The position numbers were made by a program, and so were the translations under genes. DNA of 6,703 bases from Chitinophagaceae bacterium. Lineage in GTDB: Bacteria; Bacteroidota; Bacteroidia; Chitinophagales; Chitinophagaceae. Below the pieces are notes generated by a model. It saw only the letters and a list, made by a program, of their open reading frames with translations. It searched no databases and was not told the DNA's origin. The first letter of the stretch is position 1; each line of letters begins with the position of its first letter. Where the stretch lies: assembly GCA_023251335.1 (NCBI GenBank), contig JAHEZA010000002.1, positions 16,712 through 23,414 on the forward strand, given 5' to 3'. Of this stretch, positions 4,976 through 6,703 are shown one piece after another.

Positions 4976-5629
4976 CTATTTTGATTTTGTTTCATCATAA
5001 GTAAGCACTCTATATCCAGATGTTGGCACTTCAAACAGCGAAGCCGAAACTGAAGTGTAATTTATTTTAGATAGTGTAAATTTCAGTTTCATTTTGCCCG
5101 ATTGCATCTCATATTGAACGGGTAATCCGGGCAGTGTTTTAAACTGAGCATCATAAGATTTATTAGCCGGGATGACTTCATCTGTATAAAAAACAATAAA
5201 ACTGGTTCCGTTCTTTAATTTAGCTATTGCTTTTTTGCATTTGAATCCCGCTATAGTAGCGGTTTCATTCGTATTTTCAAAGACGATGCCATCGTACTTT
5301 TTAGTGTTCTCCTCCCAATTCACTGCGCTTAGTGTAATCATCAGTTTTTGTTCGCTATAATCTTTTAGGATTACTCCTGTTCCTTTCGACGCGTCATAAA
5401 TAATGGCTTCGCGCCCAAGGCTGCTGACCAATTCTGACCTGCTTTTAGTCCCTTTTAAATAAATCGTAGTCGTAGCTCCATCAAGCATGTCAGCCATCTT
5501 AGGCTCTCCAGTCCCTGTTTCCACAGACATATTATATACGAGAGAGCCTTCACTTAAAGTCTTTTGACCAAAAGAATATAATCCGACAAATGAAAGACAA
5601 AAAATAATTATCCGTGATTTAATTTTCAT
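4976..5629 (-). CDS. exported GLPGLI/DUF4412-like protein
   Basis: This 217-residue secreted or periplasmic protein belongs to the broad set of Bacteroidota envelope proteins annotated GLPGLI or DUF4412. It has a signal peptide (MKIKSRIIIFCLSFVGLYSF, likely cleaved near SFG/QKT at 21-23). A beta-rich body follows: GSLVYNMSVE (28-37), TTTIYLKGTKSRSEL (53-67), an IIYDASKGTGVIL strand pair, and ATIAGFKCKKAIAKL (124-138). FIVFYTDEVIPA (144-155) then leads into LPGLPVQYE (166-174), reminiscent of the GLPGLI name motif, and the C-terminal FEVPTSGYRVLTYDE (199-213). The alternating strands suggest a LolA-like half-barrel, but that is inference. The function is unknown. It lies 74 bp downstream of yidC on the same strand and may be read through from it; no strong terminator or promoter was seen in the gap. 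Confidence 0.8.
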   Translation of the reverse strand: MKIKSRIIIFCLSFVGLYSFGQKTLSEGSLVYNMSVETGTGEPKMADMLDGATTTIYLKGTKSRSELVSSLGREAIIYDASKGTGVILKDYSEQKLMITLSAVNWEENTKKYDGIVFENTNETATIAGFKCKKAIAKLKNGTSFIVFYTDEVIPANKSYDAQFKTLPGLPVQYEMQSGKMKLKFTLSKINYTSVSASLFEVPTSGYRVLTYDETKSK

Positions 5630-5703
5630 ACTGATAAAAGCAATTAAAAAATAATTTCAATTTCATTAGATAACAATATCTCTAAAATAGTTGCAGCGCT
5701 TAT

Positions 5704-6703
5704 CTATTTCTTTTTCTTCAACGTATCACTTTTTTCCTTCATGCTCTTGAGTTTCGCGTTAGATTCCTGCATGGCCGTGACTCGCTCCTGCCATTTACTT
5801 TGAGTCTTTGGTTTCTTTTTGTTTTCCTGCAACTGGGCCATTATCTTATCATGGTCAATAATGTATTTTTGAATCACCAGTTGGATAAGCAGCGTAATGG
5901 TATTGGAAACAGTATAATACCAGGTAAGGGCCGCCGGCATCCGGTTAAACACCCCGATCAACACGACAGGGAAAATAAAAGGAAGGTATTTCATAACAGG
6001 ATTGCTATTATCCTGCATATTACTCATCCCATATAATGAAATCAGCATACTGGTGATAGCAGCAGTAATCGTAAATAAGCTGACATGACTCCCATAAAAA
6101 GGAATATTGAACGGAATGTTATAGATAGAATCATAAGTTGACAAATCTTTGGCCCACCAAAAACTCTGCTGACGCAAAGCGATATTTGAATTAAAGAAAT
6201 CGTACAAGGCAAAAAATATCGGAACCTGAAACAATGCCGGGATACAACCACCCAAAGGATTGACGCCCGCACTTTTGTATAATTTCATTTGTTCCATACC
6301 AAAAGCCTGCTTGTCATCTTTAAATTTCGCCTTTAATGTTTCCAGTTCAGGTTTCAGTAATTTCATTTTCGCTCCGCTCAAATAACTTTGGTACGTAAGT
6401 GGAGAAATAAGTAACCTGATAATGATAGTAAGCAGCGCAATAACTAATCCATAGCTCGCCATTTTGCTGGAAAGAAAATTAAATACCGGCATGATAAAAC
6501 CCCTGTTGATGTACTTAACAAACGCGAGAATACCACTTCCCAATGGTACCATATTGAACATTTGATTTCCATAAGACTTCAGAATCTTATAATTAGTAGG
6601 GCCGTAAAAAAGTTCCATTGGAATAACGGCTTCACTCGTTTGTGGCACATCTAATTTTAAATTAGCCGTGGCCTCCGCAATAATATGCAATGAAGTATCT
6701 TTT
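5704..6703 (-). CDS. yidC: membrane protein insertase YidC, C-terminal part (5' end outside window)
   Basis: YidC inserts and folds inner-membrane proteins, alone or with SecYEG. The frame is open to the window edge, so 332 C-terminal residues of a roughly 600-residue protein are visible; the TTG at 6690 is not a real start. The first 45 residues or so are the end of the periplasmic domain (PMELFYGPTNYKIL). The conserved insertase core follows. The TM segment ending in IIIRLLISPLTY carries the groove arginine (codon 6415-6417; equivalent to the essential R of the YidC/Oxa1/Alb3 groove). A cytosolic coiled loop (KMKLLKPELETLKAKF) leads to NPLGGCIPALFQ and the remaining TM helices up to about residue 280. 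The tail is long and very basic (KKKPK, ending LKKKK), as in Bacteroidota YidC, and probably aids ribosome docking. Confidence 0.97.
   Translation of the reverse strand, partial: KDTSLHIIAEATANLKLDVPQTSEAVIPMELFYGPTNYKILKSYGNQMFNMVPLGSGILAFVKYINRGFIMPVFNFLSSKMASYGLVIALLTIIIRLLISPLTYQSYLSGAKMKLLKPELETLKAKFKDDKQAFGMEQMKLYKSAGVNPLGGCIPALFQVPIFFALYDFFNSNIALRQQSFWWAKDLSTYDSIYNIPFNIPFYGSHVSLFTITAAITSMLISLYGMSNMQDNSNPVMKYLPFIFPVVLIGVFNRMPAALTWYYTVSNTITLLIQLVIQKYIIDHDKIMAQLQENKKKPKTQSKWQERVTAMQESNAKLKSMKEKSDTLKKKK

Noticed and set aside
5667..5685. TTAGATA / TATCTCTAA inverted repeat between yidC and the following gene
   Set aside because: The stem is short with a bulge and lacks a following T-run, so it is not convincing as a yidC terminator.
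5800..6272. ORFs of 76-78 codons overlapping yidC on either strand
   Set aside because: They are alternate-frame readings of conserved YidC sequence with no start context or domain.
6688..6690. TTG as start of a 328-residue YidC
   Set aside because: The frame stays open to the window edge, and YidC of this phylum has a large periplasmic domain before this point, so the gene is simply cut by the window.

Overview
This window looks like ordinary chromosome from a member of the Bacteroidota, most likely the Chitinophagales or a related order. The pointers are the protein styles (a YidC with a long periplasmic region and a lysine-rich tail, a bacterial ComA-type phosphosulfolactate synthase, a short SSB, a GLPGLI/DUF4412-like secreted protein), AT-rich intergenic DNA, A-rich leaders without clear Shine-Dalgarno sequences, and several TAnnTTTG-like -7 promoter boxes typical of this phylum. 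The taxonomic call is inference from these features; no search was run.

Layout from left to right. Bases 1-166 hold no convincing protein gene. They contain a perfect 13-bp inverted repeat (20-32 and 149-161) enclosing an intrinsic terminator for leftward transcription. A short single-stranded DNA-binding protein (ssb, minus, 167-511) follows. Its divergent upstream region (512-734) carries palindromes and a candidate promoter for a small zinc-ribbon protein (plus, 735-1133). Next comes a minus-strand block: a TPR-repeat protein (2917-4344), a phosphosulfolactate synthase homologue (comA-like, 2061-2834) and shikimate dehydrogenase (aroE, 1315-2064). comA and aroE overlap by 4 bp and are surely cotranscribed. 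comA also has its own -7 box, so the TPR gene may or may not be in the same transcript. Divergent from the TPR gene is a small exported protein of unknown family (plus, 4500-4847). It converges on another exported protein (minus, 4976-5629), with a strong GNRA-loop hairpin between them that should terminate both. The right edge is the C-terminal part of the membrane insertase YidC (minus, 5704 to beyond 6703).

Functionally, AroE feeds aromatic amino-acid synthesis (NADPH reduction of 3-dehydroshikimate). The ComA homologue would join sulfite to phosphoenolpyruvate, a route to sulfolactate/sulfopyruvate/cysteate-type compounds. Both draw on phosphoenolpyruvate-linked metabolism, which is a loose rationale for their coupling. 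YidC inserts inner-membrane proteins. The two small exported proteins are uncharacterised envelope or periplasmic proteins. The window shows no phage, CRISPR, transposase or toxin-antitoxin gene. The least explained DNA is the inverted-repeat structure at 20-161 and the palindromes upstream of the zinc-ribbon gene.
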